The notes under the pieces are model-generated. The model was not told where the DNA came from, did no database searches, and was given only the letters and a program-made list of their open reading frames with translations. The position numbers were made by a program, and so were the translations under genes. A stretch of DNA of 64,000 bases. Origin: Winogradskyella haliclonae (GTDB lineage: Bacteria; Bacteroidota; Bacteroidia; Flavobacteriales; Flavobacteriaceae). Shown piece by piece: positions 1-7,224 of this stretch (within the stretch, counting starts at the first letter, position 1; each line of letters begins with the position of its first letter). The DNA lies in the NCBI RefSeq assembly GCF_014635865.1, contig NZ_BMDQ01000001.1, positions 248,001 through 312,000 of the forward strand, given 5' to 3'.

Positions 1-652
1 CTGGGCACCAGTTGACTTCAGTTTCAGCTAAATAGGTTAATCTGTATTTTAGTAATATTTCCTGTTGCTCTTCAGAAGAAAAGTTATTCCAATCATCAGC
101 AGAAAATGTTTCAATACCATCATCACATGCAGCATTTACTGTTGCGTTTCCTTCTGTTTCAAAAAGGGATATCAAGGTTTTTATATCTTCCGCTTTATTG
201 CTTTCATTATTAAACCACGATTCAAATAGTTGGATAAAAATCCACTGTGTCCATTTATAATAGTCTGGATTAGAGGTACGTACTTCGCGACTCCAATCGA
301 AAGAAAAGCCGATTTGGTCTAACTGACGACGATAGGTTTTTATATTTTCTTCGGTAGTTATTCTAGGATGCTGACCTGTTTGTATGGCATATTGCTCAGC
401 AGGTAAGCCAAAACTATCGTAACCTTGTGGATGCAATACATTAAAGCCTTTATGACGTTTGTAACGGGCATAAATATCACTGGCAATATATCCTAACGGA
501 TGCCCAACATGTAAACCCGCACCACTTGGATAAGGGAACATATCTAGCACATAATATTTTGGTTTATCCGAGCTATTAGAAGCCTTAAACGTTTCATTTT
601 TGGCCCAGTGCTCTTGCCACTTCTTTTCAATTTGATTAAAATCGTATCGCAT
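1..652 (-). CDS. leuS: Leucyl-tRNA synthetase, N-terminal part (cut by window edge)
   Basis: Class I aminoacyl-tRNA synthetase that charges tRNA-Leu in the cytoplasm. Only the first 217 residues are inside the window; the gene continues off the left edge. The start is the ATG whose complement is at 650-652, giving [16 protein letters not shown], the usual N-terminus. The class I HIGH-type signature appears as [14 protein letters not shown], followed by [14 protein letters not shown] and the [20 protein letters not shown] segment typical of bacterial LeuRS. The editing domain and KMSKS loop lie outside. It is divergent from ftsX. I am confident of the family and of the start; the integrity of the rest cannot be judged. 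Confidence 0.96.
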   Translation of the reverse strand, partial: MRYDFNQIEKKWQEHWAKNETFKASNSSDKPKYYVLDMFPYPSGAGLHVGHPLGYIASDIYARYKRHKGFNVLHPQGYDSFGLPAEQYAIQTGQHPRITTEENIKTYRRQLDQIGFSFDWSREVRTSNPDYYKWTQWIFIQLFESWFNNESNKAEDIKTLISLFETEGNATVNAACDDGIETFSADDWNNFSSEEQQEILLKYRLTYLAETEVNWCP

Positions 653-677
653 TGCAGTATTTTCCTTGAAATAAGCG

Positions 678-685
678 GCAAATTT
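678..685 (-). promoter_or_regulatory. Candidate -7 box of leuS
   Basis: Read on the minus strand this is TAAATTTG, an exact match to the Bacteroidota TAnnTTTG -7 element, about 26 bases upstream of the leuS ATG. I do not see a well-spaced TTTG -33 element, so the call is tentative. Confidence 0.4.
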
Positions 686-776
686 AGGGCTATTACAACA
701 CAATTAAAAACTAAACGTTGTAATACTCAGCATAACGGAATTGTTTTATATTTTTACCCTGATTAATTTTCCTTTT

Positions 777-1655
777 ATGGCCTCATCTTTTGACTCTTAC
801 CAAAAACGTAAATTGATATCATCGTATATCTCTGTTGTGATAAGTATAGCCTTGGTATTATTCCTTTTAGGTTGCTTAGGCTTATTAATCATAAACTCTA
901 AAAAAGTTGCTGATCATTTTAAAGAACAGGTGGTCATGACTATTTATTTGAATGATTCTGCAAAAGACGTTGAAATCAACCAACTTAAGAAAAGTTTAGC
1001 CTTAGCAGAGTACTCTAAAGAAGCATTATATGTCTCTAAAGAAGAAGCTGCTGAATTTATGAAAGCCGATACAGGTGAAGATTTTATGGATTTTGTAGGT
1101 TACAATCCTTTGAAGAACTCGATTGATGTCTCTCTAAAAGCCGAGTTTGTAACCACTGAAAAACTCACTGAAATTACTGAAAGCCTTTCCGAAAAAGGAT
1201 TTATTGAAGAAATCCGATATGATAATGATTTGGTAGAGTTGATGAATGACAATGTGAAGAAAATCACGTTTTGGGTATTAATTATCAGTGGACTTTTTAC
1301 CTTAATTGCTGTCCTTTTGATTAATAGCTCCATACGATTAGCCGTGTACTCTAAACGTTTTATCATTAAAACCATGCAAATGGTTGGTGCCACAAAACGT
1401 TTTATCCGCAAGCCTTTTGTATGGCAAAGTGTAAAGCTTGGTATTATCGGCGCTGTGATTGCATTAATAGGTATGGCTGTAGTCCTTTACTATTTAGACA
1501 TTACCTTTTTAGAGCTCCGACTACTCGAAAACACGGTACTTATTGTTGCCCTTTTTGTAGGCATCTTTTTATTAGGTATTCTCATTACCTGGATAAGTAC
1601 CTTTATCGCGACGCAACGTTTCTTGAATTTGAAAACGGATCAGTTGTATTATTAA
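777..1655 (+). CDS. ftsX: Cell division protein FtsX (permease-like)
   Basis: FtsX is the membrane partner of the ATPase FtsE; together they control periplasmic or surface peptidoglycan hydrolases during division. The protein has a cytoplasmic N-terminus, one membrane helix near residues 17-40, a long extracytoplasmic loop (about 42-165) and three C-terminal helices, the standard FtsX layout. MVGATKRFIRKPF is the conserved cytoplasmic loop signature. The frame is open upstream to a TTG at 741, but I choose ATG 777 (MASSFDSYQKRK) because family members start here. ftsE is not adjacent, which is common in this phylum. The genes that follow, DUF3098, uppP and truB, form a conserved neighbourhood. 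Confidence 0.93.
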   Translation: MASSFDSYQKRKLISSYISVVISIALVLFLLGCLGLLIINSKKVADHFKEQVVMTIYLNDSAKDVEINQLKKSLALAEYSKEALYVSKEEAAEFMKADTGEDFMDFVGYNPLKNSIDVSLKAEFVTTEKLTEITESLSEKGFIEEIRYDNDLVELMNDNVKKITFWVLIISGLFTLIAVLLINSSIRLAVYSKRFIIKTMQMVGATKRFIRKPFVWQSVKLGIIGAVIALIGMAVVLYYLDITFLELRLLENTVLIVALFVGIFLLGILITWISTFIATQRFLNLKTDQLYY

Positions 1656-1804
1656 CATTTGTTACATCAAGTTTAACACCATTTTACCATTCTTATCGCA
1701 ATAACGGAACAATAGTTGAGTTATCTATTACCTATATCTTATTTAAAAGCTAATGACATAATTATACGCCAACCAAAGAGAAGTTTAACTAAAAATCTTT
1801 GATT

Positions 1805-1939
1805 ATGAATCGTATATTATTTGTGGGTCTATGCTTCGTAGGAATTATGGTTTTTGTGTTTGCGCATGCAGATTCAAAATTAGAAGAACAGCCTAAAACT
1901 GAAGTAGCTAAAGAGAGTTCTAAGAAAACGTTCTATTAG
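1805..1939 (+). CDS. Small hydrophobic/secreted protein, 44 aa
   Basis: A 44-residue reading frame begins MNRILFVGLCFVGIMVFVF and ends in a charged tail (KLEEQPKTEVAKESSKKTFY). Residues 4-20 form a hydrophobic helix followed by AHA, which could be a signal peptidase site or a membrane anchor. It lies between ftsX and the DUF3098 gene on the same strand. I recognise no family. Support comes from the coherent signal-like architecture, the ATG start and its position in an otherwise empty 418-base gap; it could still be a chance frame. Confidence 0.5.
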   Translation: MNRILFVGLCFVGIMVFVFAHADSKLEEQPKTEVAKESSKKTFY

Positions 1940-2073
1940 GTATTACTCCTAATCCATATTAAATGCTCAATGTTGATTATAAAATTTTCAATACTGAGTA
2001 TTTATTTTTTTGATGCTCTTAACAATACAATCTTAAATAATATCTTTACTTTGCAATAGCTATAACACAAATC

Positions 2074-2334
2074 ATGGGCGAACAAAAACGTAAACAATCT
2101 GCTAAAGGCGATTTTATCTTCGGAAAGAAAAACTATAAATGGTTATTTATTGGTCTAGCCTTTATTGCTGTTGGTTTTATTATAATGGCTGGCGGTGGCA
2201 GTGATGACCCAAACGTATTTGATGAGTCTATTTTTCATTGGAGACGTATTCGCTTAGCACCAACACTTGTGCTTATTGGCTTTGGTATACAGGTATACGC
2301 TATTCTTTTAAATCCTGATAAGAAAAAGGATTAA
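2074..2334 (+). CDS. DUF3098 family membrane protein
   Basis: A short two-helix inner-membrane protein of 86 residues. Helix 1 lies at about residues 23-41 and helix 2 at about 63-79, separated by a polar loop with GGGSDDPNVFDESIFHWRRI. The loop pattern (GGxSxDPxVFxxxIFxxRRI) is the hallmark of the Bacteroidota family DUF3098, whose function is unknown. It is regularly found between ftsX and uppP, as here, suggesting a role in envelope growth or division, but that is inference from context. The ATG start gives MGEQKRKQSAKGDFIFGKKNY, with the usual positively charged N-terminus. Confidence 0.88.
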   Translation: MGEQKRKQSAKGDFIFGKKNYKWLFIGLAFIAVGFIIMAGGGSDDPNVFDESIFHWRRIRLAPTLVLIGFGIQVYAILLNPDKKKD

Positions 2335-2378
2335 TCTAAATTTCATTGCGTTTTAATTTTTCAGTAACTGTATTTTAA

Positions 2379-2386
2379 TACTTTTG
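2379..2386 (+). promoter_or_regulatory. Candidate -7 box of uppP
   Basis: TACTTTTG matches TAnnTTTG exactly and ends only four bases before the uppP ATG. If it is used, the mRNA would be nearly leaderless. No convincing -33 TTTG is present at the right distance, so uppP may instead be read through from DUF3098. Confidence 0.3.
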
Positions 2387-2390
2387 CTTC

Positions 2391-3188
2391 ATGGATACAG
2401 TTGATGCCATTTTATTAGGAATTATTCAAGGTCTCACAGAGTTTTTACCTGTGTCATCTAGCGGACATTTAGAATTAGGAAAAGCTATTTTAGGTGATAA
2501 TTCAATCCCAAAGGAAAGTCTCTTATTTACAGTAGTACTTCATTTTGCAACTGCACTAAGTACCATAGTTGTATTTAGAAAAGATATTTTATTACTTCTA
2601 AAAGGTATTTTTAAGTTTCAATGGAATGAAGACTTGCAATTTGCTACAAAAATTGCAGTATCCATGATTCCTGCAGTTATTGTAGGTCTATTTTTTGAAG
2701 AGCAACTCGAAGCTCTTTTTGACGGGAACATTTTACTCGTTGGTTGCATGCTTATTGTTACAGCTGTATTACTATTTTTAGCCGATAAAGCAAAAGACAC
2801 ACAGAAAAAAGTGAGCTTTAGTAATGCCTTTATTATTGGCATTTCTCAAGCTGTGGCAATGCTTCCAGGTATTTCTCGCTCTGGTGCAACAATATCTACA
2901 TCGGTGTTATTAGGAAACGACAAAACCAAAGCTGCACGATTTTCGTTTTTAATGGTCGTACCATTAATTTTTGGAAAAATAGCGAAAGACATTTTGGGTG
3001 GAGAACTCACATACGATACTGCAAATTTCACCACTTTAGGCATTGGTTTTATAGCTGCATTTGTTGCCGGACTTTTTGCATGTACTTGGATGATTAGTCT
3101 CGTTAAAAAGAGTAAACTCTCTTACTTTGCTTTATACTGTGTCATTGTTGGGTTAATTGCAATAGGATTTTCTTTATTTTACAACTAG
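2391..3188 (+). CDS. uppP: Undecaprenyl-diphosphatase (BacA type)
   Basis: An integral inner-membrane phosphatase that converts undecaprenyl diphosphate to the monophosphate, recycling the lipid carrier used for peptidoglycan and surface polysaccharide synthesis. Both signature motifs are visible: GLTEFLPVSSSGHLELG near residues 14-30, which carries the catalytic glutamates and serine, and LPGISRSGATIS near 158-169, which carries the essential arginine. The length of 265 residues and about eight hydrophobic segments fit the family. One base separates its stop from truB, so the two are probably cotranscribed. Confidence 0.96.
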   Translation: MDTVDAILLGIIQGLTEFLPVSSSGHLELGKAILGDNSIPKESLLFTVVLHFATALSTIVVFRKDILLLLKGIFKFQWNEDLQFATKIAVSMIPAVIVGLFFEEQLEALFDGNILLVGCMLIVTAVLLFLADKAKDTQKKVSFSNAFIIGISQAVAMLPGISRSGATISTSVLLGNDKTKAARFSFLMVVPLIFGKIAKDILGGELTYDTANFTTLGIGFIAAFVAGLFACTWMISLVKKSKLSYFALYCVIVGLIAIGFSLFYN

Positions 3189-3189
3189 T

Positions 3190-3894
3190 ATGAAAACCGC
3201 TGATGATTTTAAAAACGGGCAAGTATTGTTAATTGACAAGCCCTTGCAATGGACCTCTTTTCAAGCTGTAAACAAACTACGTTGGGCCATCCGTCAAGCA
3301 TATAGCATTAAAAAAATAAAAGTTGGTCACGCTGGGACTTTAGATCCTTTAGCAACAGGTTTATTAGTGATTTGCACAGGTAAAATGACCAAGAAAATCA
3401 ATACATTTCAAGGTCAAGAAAAAGAGTATACTGGCACTTTTGTTTTAGGAAGCACAACGCCTTCTTATGATTTAGAAACAGAAATCAACGAAACATTTCC
3501 TACGAAACATATTACTGCGGAGTTAATCCATAAAACTACTGAACAATTTACTGGGAGGATTGAACAGTTTCCGCCTATATTTTCGGCTATAAAAAAAGAA
3601 GGAAAACGTTTGTATGAATTTGCTCGTGCTGGTGAAACTGTAGAAATCAAATCTCGTGAAATAGAAATTACCGCCTTTGAAATTACTGGAATTCGCGGAT
3701 TAGAATTAGATTTTAGAGTTGTATGCAGTAAAGGAACTTACATTCGCTCTTTAGCTCATGATTTCGGAAAAGCGTTAAATTCAGGTGCACACCTTTCAGT
3801 ATTACGACGTACTCGAATTGGTGATTTTAACGTTGAAAATGCTTTGACTCCAGAAGCATTTATTGAAAGCCTTCCTGAAAAAGAACAGCATTAA
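3190..3894 (+). CDS. truB: tRNA pseudouridine(55) synthase TruB
   Basis: It forms pseudouridine at position 55 in the T-loop of elongator tRNAs. The N-terminus carries DKPLQWTSFQAVNKLR, and the catalytic loop is VGHAGTLDPLATGLL, with Asp52 as the catalytic residue. KEYTGTFVLG, FSAIKKEGKRLYEFARAG and CSKGTYIRSLAHDFG are further family motifs. At 234 residues it lacks the long C-terminal PUA-like extension of the E. coli enzyme, as is normal in Bacteroidota. It follows uppP by one base. Confidence 0.96.
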   Translation: MKTADDFKNGQVLLIDKPLQWTSFQAVNKLRWAIRQAYSIKKIKVGHAGTLDPLATGLLVICTGKMTKKINTFQGQEKEYTGTFVLGSTTPSYDLETEINETFPTKHITAELIHKTTEQFTGRIEQFPPIFSAIKKEGKRLYEFARAGETVEIKSREIEITAFEITGIRGLELDFRVVCSKGTYIRSLAHDFGKALNSGAHLSVLRRTRIGDFNVENALTPEAFIESLPEKEQH

Positions 3895-3970
3895 AAATTA
3901 AATCCTTTAATCCTTTTCTAAACTACGCTCGTATATTATTTAGGTACGATTTTTGCCCTAAACAAACTAA

Positions 3971-4696
3971 ATGCATTTTATAGAAAAATACAAAGCAGTA
4001 TTAATAACAAGCCTTATCACAGGTATTGTTGCTTTTGGGGTGTTTAGTATTCAGCTTTCAAATACTAAAGCGCTAATCGCAGAAACCATCTATGAGATTG
4101 AATCAAAGACCGAAGAAGAGATTCAGAAGGCACTTGAGGACATTCAGGATTTAAAATCTCCAACAACTAACAAAGCTTATAATGAAGATGAAGAGTTCAA
4201 AAAACTCATGAAAAACTTTAAGACTATAAGCGCAGATGATTTTGAAAAAACGACTCAGCGACTCGAAGATAGTAGAGCTGAAAAAGAAACAGAGACTGCA
4301 ACTAATTCAAGTTATAAAAAAAGTAAAGCTTATGCCTTAAAAGAAAATGAAACAGAGTCCTATAAAAAGCTTCAAGATTTACTAGATAAAAAGCAACACG
4401 GAATTGCCGAACACGCCAAAGGCGGAAGCACATTAAGTTATTCTTTAAAAAATCGTAGGCTTCTGAGCTATGATACGCCAAGATATTTGTGTGAAACTTC
4501 TGGTAAAATAGTAGTAAATATAAGAGTAGATAATGGTGGTAATGTTTTTGAAGCTTATATTAATGGATCTTCAAACAGTAATAATGAATGCTTGATTGAG
4601 CACGCCATAGCATATGCAAAATCGGTACGCTTTAATACTTCAAACCGTACCGACCAATTAGGCTCCATAACCTTTTATTTTAAGGGAAAAAATTAA
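3971..4696 (+). CDS. TonB C-terminal-like membrane-anchored protein
   Basis: A 241-residue protein with one N-terminal membrane helix (about residues 9-27), a long charged helical region (30-160) rich in Glu and Lys, and a C-terminal domain starting near residue 160. The tail (SGKIVVNIRVDNGGNVFEAY, then AIAYAKSVRFN and GSITFYF) matches the beta-strand and helix pattern of TonB energy-transducer C-termini. That suggests a TonB-like or TonB-derived periplasmic protein; the proline-rich spacer of classical TonB is absent. No exbB/exbD genes are nearby. Its stop overlaps the stop of the convergent thioredoxin gene by four bases. Its role is uncertain. Confidence 0.7.
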   Translation: MHFIEKYKAVLITSLITGIVAFGVFSIQLSNTKALIAETIYEIESKTEEEIQKALEDIQDLKSPTTNKAYNEDEEFKKLMKNFKTISADDFEKTTQRLEDSRAEKETETATNSSYKKSKAYALKENETESYKKLQDLLDKKQHGIAEHAKGGSTLSYSLKNRRLLSYDTPRYLCETSGKIVVNIRVDNGGNVFEAYINGSSNSNNECLIEHAIAYAKSVRFNTSNRTDQLGSITFYFKGKN

Positions 4697-5310
4697 GCCA
4701 AAGTCTTGAGTAAATCTTCAATTGTAGATTGCCCTTTGTCTTTGTTATACCAACGCTGTAAGTCTTCTTTAAACTCGGGTGTTAATTGACCATGCTCTGC
4801 TTTATAATTATTCACTAGTTCTGTAGCAACAGATGGTCTTGGACCAAAGGTATCTATAACTTCATTAGAGTCATTATCAATCATAATAAGCTTTGGGATT
4901 GACTTTCCACCATTGGTTAAAAATGCGTTCATTAAGGCTTCATTTTCATCTCTAAGTACAACTTTGTAATCGATATTATCATTAAGGTCCGCTACTTTAT
5001 TAATAACAGGCATAATATGTGCCGCATCTCCACACCAACTTTCAGTAAGTACCAACCATGTCATTTTTCTATTAGAATTTTCGACAATTGTTTTAGCATC
5101 TTCAGATAGCTTTACTGTTTTATCCCAACGTTTCATTCGTCTATCGTTGAGAGCTGTATAGTTTGCTAAAGCTTCTGTCTTTTCTGGTCCAGTAGTAGAG
5201 TTATTTTCAGTGAGCTCGCTAACTAAAGTTCTATATTGAGTATACGTCATACTCTTTTCTAAACTATCGGAGATTATATCATTTATCATATTGACTTGTA
5301 AAGTTTCCAT
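4693..5310 (-). CDS. Thioredoxin-fold protein with single active-site cysteine
   Basis: A 205-residue thioredoxin family protein without a signal peptide, so probably cytoplasmic. The fold core is TWLVLTESWCGDAAHIMPVI (residues 84-103), with a cis-proline segment GGKSIPKLIMID downstream. The active site reads WCGDA, so the second cysteine of the usual CxxC is alanine (Cys93 kept, Ala96). A monothiol site points to glutathionylation or bacillithiol-type chemistry, or to a trapping or adaptor role, rather than classical disulphide reduction. It is divergent from tag, with an inverted repeat in the shared upstream region. Confidence 0.82.
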   Translation of the reverse strand: METLQVNMINDIISDSLEKSMTYTQYRTLVSELTENNSTTGPEKTEALANYTALNDRRMKRWDKTVKLSEDAKTIVENSNRKMTWLVLTESWCGDAAHIMPVINKVADLNDNIDYKVVLRDENEALMNAFLTNGGKSIPKLIMIDNDSNEVIDTFGPRPSVATELVNNYKAEHGQLTPEFKEDLQRWYNKDKGQSTIEDLLKTLA

Positions 5311-5330
5311 AATACAAAATTAAAATTCTA

Positions 5331-5348
5331 TTGCACAAAATTGTGCAA
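5331..5348. promoter_or_regulatory. Inverted repeat in thioredoxin/tag divergent region
   Basis: Two perfect 8-base arms, TTGCACAA and TTGTGCAA, are separated by AA. The site lies 20 bases upstream of the thioredoxin ATG and 42 bases upstream of the tag ATG, a position suited to an operator acting on either gene. No T-run follows, so a terminator is unlikely. Confidence 0.45.
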
Positions 5349-5390
5349 CAGTTCTTACATTAGTCCTATAATTATTAAAAGCTTACAACT

Positions 5391-5954
5391 ATGGAAAAAC
5401 ACAAATGCGGTTGGTGTGTTGGCGACCCACTTTATGAATCGTACCATGATAATGAATGGGGTGTTCCTGTAAAAGATGACCATCAATTATTTGAATTTTT
5501 AATCTTAGAAACGTTTCAAGCTGGCTTAAGTTGGATTACTATTTTACGTAAGCGTGAAAACTTCCGAAAAGCTTTTGATTATTTTGATTATAAGAAAATA
5601 GCTAACTATGATGAAGACAAAATCGCTGACCTGCTTCAAGATGTTGGAATCATTAGAAATAAACTAAAAGTAAATGCTACAGTCTCTAACGCAAAAGCAT
5701 TTATAAAAGTCCAAGAAGAGTTTGGCACATTCTCAAAATACATCTGGAGTTTTGTTGATAATAAACCCATAAAAAACAATTTTAAAGACTATAAGGATGC
5801 TCCTGCAAACACACCCTTAAGTGATGCTTTGAGTAAGGATTTAAAAAAAAGAGGGTTTAAGTTTGTAGGCTCTACTGTTGTTTATGCGCATATGCAAGCT
5901 ACAGGAATGGTCAACGACCATGAAGTCTCTTGTTTTAGGTATAATGAAGTATAA
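5391..5954 (+). CDS. tag: DNA-3-methyladenine glycosylase I
   Basis: A base-excision repair enzyme that removes 3-methyladenine from alkylated DNA. The protein of 187 residues contains the family segment FQAGLSWITILRKRENFRKA, with Glu37 or a neighbour as the catalytic acid. The zinc site is present: an N-terminal CGWC plus His at YESYHDNEWG, and the C-terminal HMQATGMVNDHEVSCFRY supplying His and Cys. It is convergent with aat, the two stops separated by one base. Confidence 0.96.
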   Translation: MEKHKCGWCVGDPLYESYHDNEWGVPVKDDHQLFEFLILETFQAGLSWITILRKRENFRKAFDYFDYKKIANYDEDKIADLLQDVGIIRNKLKVNATVSNAKAFIKVQEEFGTFSKYIWSFVDNKPIKNNFKDYKDAPANTPLSDALSKDLKKRGFKFVGSTVVYAHMQATGMVNDHEVSCFRYNEV

Positions 5955-5955
5955 G

Positions 5956-6579
5956 TTATAAGTACTTTAGGAACTCTTGCCTTGAGATATGTTTTCCGCC
6001 TAAACTCTCGAGATGATTGGTGTGTAGCTGACAATCAATTAAATCATAGTCTGAGGATTGAATAAAATCTATAAACCCATATTTACTCGCATTACTCACT
6101 TTAGCAAACATGCTTTCACCACAAAATACTTTATTACCCATATCTACGCCATAAAGTCCACCTACTAAATCTTTGTCTTTCCATACCTCTACAGAAATGG
6201 CATATCCTAGTTTATGTAATTTTACATAAGCTTCAACCATAGCGTCTGTAATCCAAGTCCCATCTTGCCCTTCACGAACAGCAGCTGCACAATTAGAGAT
6301 AACAGCCTCGAACGCTTTATTTTTAGTTACCTTAAATTGTTTTTTTCTAAACAACTGCTTCATACTTTTAGACACCTTAAGTTCATCTGGGAAAACAACA
6401 AATCTTGGGTCTGGTGACCACCACAAAATGGGTTCATCTTTTTCAAACCAGGGAAATATTCCGTTTTTATAGGCATGTAATAATCGTTCTGAAGATAAAT
6501 CACCGCCTATTGCTAATAATCCATCGACAGAAGCTTCAGAAACATGGGGAAACTCTATTTTGTCGTTTAAAAAGTACAT
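5956..6579 (-). CDS. aat: Leucyl/phenylalanyl-tRNA-protein transferase
   Basis: It transfers Leu or Phe from aminoacyl-tRNA to proteins with N-terminal Lys or Arg, creating N-degrons for the ClpS/ClpAP pathway. Family motifs are visible: GLLAIGGDLSSERLLHAYKN, GIFPWF, LWWSPDPRFV and GLYGVDMGNKVFCGESMF. I start it at the ATG complementary to 6577-6579 (MYFLNDKIEFPH); the frame extends four codons further to a TTG at 6591, which I reject. A perfect palindrome sits just upstream of this start. Confidence 0.95.
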   Translation of the reverse strand: MYFLNDKIEFPHVSEASVDGLLAIGGDLSSERLLHAYKNGIFPWFEKDEPILWWSPDPRFVVFPDELKVSKSMKQLFRKKQFKVTKNKAFEAVISNCAAAVREGQDGTWITDAMVEAYVKLHKLGYAISVEVWKDKDLVGGLYGVDMGNKVFCGESMFAKVSNASKYGFIDFIQSSDYDLIDCQLHTNHLESLGGKHISRQEFLKYL

Positions 6580-6587
6580 TTTTTCAC

Positions 6588-6609
6588 CCAACTATAACGT
6601 TATAGTTGG
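6588..6609. promoter_or_regulatory. Perfect 22-base palindrome upstream of aat
   Basis: The two 11-base arms CCAACTATAAC and GTTATAGTTGG are exact reverse complements with no spacer. The palindrome begins eight bases upstream of the aat start codon. There is no T-run, and the dyad is long and AT-rich in the centre, so an operator for a dimeric repressor is the likeliest reading. A hairpin in the mRNA 5' end that masks the start is the alternative. Confidence 0.5.
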
Positions 6610-6753
6610 CGTTAGTAGTGTTAAATCAAGCAATTAGCTTGGGTAAATTAGCTTTTTTTCTCATATTTGATATAACCTTTATGTTACGAATTTTGTTCAT
6701 CATTGCTTTTTTTTGAGTTTGTTCGTAAAGGTTAAACCTAAAACCACAATATT

Positions 6754-6783
6754 AAGTCCTGATTTTTTAATCAGGACTTTTTT
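6754..6783. terminator. Intrinsic terminator hairpin (first of two)
   Basis: Arms AAGTCCTGATT and AATCAGGACTT flank a short T loop, with T-runs usable on both strands. It is the distal member of a tandem pair downstream of the minus-strand DUF3127 gene. Confidence 0.75.
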
Positions 6784-6792
6784 AATAAAACC

Positions 6793-6823
6793 AAAAAGCC
6801 TGTTCAAAAAAACAGGCTTTTTT
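6793..6823. terminator. Intrinsic terminator hairpin (second of two)
   Basis: Arms AAAAAGCCTGTT and AACAGGCTTTTT enclose a short A-rich loop. On the minus strand it lies 20 bases beyond the stop of the DUF3127 gene and is its likely terminator. Its T-run also works on the plus strand. Between it and aat lie about 140 bases in which I see no gene. Confidence 0.8.
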
Positions 6824-6842
6824 AATTGATTATTTTTCTGAA

Positions 6843-7220
6843 TTAGAACGGTAAATCGTCGTGGTCTTCAGTATTTAAATCTGTCGCAGGCTCAAATGCT
6901 GCTGTTGGTGGTACTGGAGGCATATCAGCTGGAGCAGTTTCAGATTGTAAAGCCTCAATTCTCCATCCTTGGATGGAGTTAAAATACTTCACTTCTCCTT
7001 GAGGGTTTGTCCATTCACGCCCTCTTAAGTTGATATTTACTTTTACTTGTTGTCCAACCTGGTAGTTATTCAATAAGTCTGTTTTGTCTTGAACAAACTC
7101 TACCATGATATGTTGTGGATATTGTTCTTCTGTAGTTACTACAAGCTCACGCTTCCTAAATCCATTGCTGCCAAAGGTTTGTGTTTCTCCAATCACCTTG
7201 ATTCTTCCTTGTACTTCCAT
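6843..7220 (-). CDS. DUF3127 family protein with SSB-like C-terminal tip
   Basis: A 125-residue protein whose first 95 residues (MEVQGRIKVIGETQTFGSNG, then REWTNPQGEVKYFNSIQGW) match DUF3127, a Bacteroidota family predicted to have an OB-fold-like beta barrel. A disordered Pro/Ala/Glu-rich linker follows, and the protein ends in EDHDDLPF. That acidic tail closing in Pro-Phe resembles the tip of single-stranded DNA-binding protein, which recruits repair and replication factors. A nucleic-acid-binding role is therefore inferred. It lies four bases downstream of the flavin reductase gene. Confidence 0.82.
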   Translation of the reverse strand: MEVQGRIKVIGETQTFGSNGFRKRELVVTTEEQYPQHIMVEFVQDKTDLLNNYQVGQQVKVNINLRGREWTNPQGEVKYFNSIQGWRIEALQSETAPADMPPVPPTAAFEPATDLNTEDHDDLPF

Positions 7221-7224
7221 TTTA

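Noticed and set aside
1421..1753. A 110-codon plus-strand frame overlapping the 3' end of ftsX
   Set aside because: It runs in a different frame inside ftsX, has a cysteine- and arginine-rich composition unlike real proteins here, and lacks any recognisable motif.
3971..4696. Genuine TonB of an ExbB/ExbD system
   Set aside because: The C-terminal fold is suggestive, but there is no proline-rich spacer and no exbB or exbD gene nearby, so I only call it TonB-like.
6610..6753. Small RNA gene between aat and the tandem terminators
   Set aside because: The plus strand has terminators at its end, but I cannot find a convincing promoter or conserved structure; the hairpins are explained by the minus-strand DUF3127 gene.
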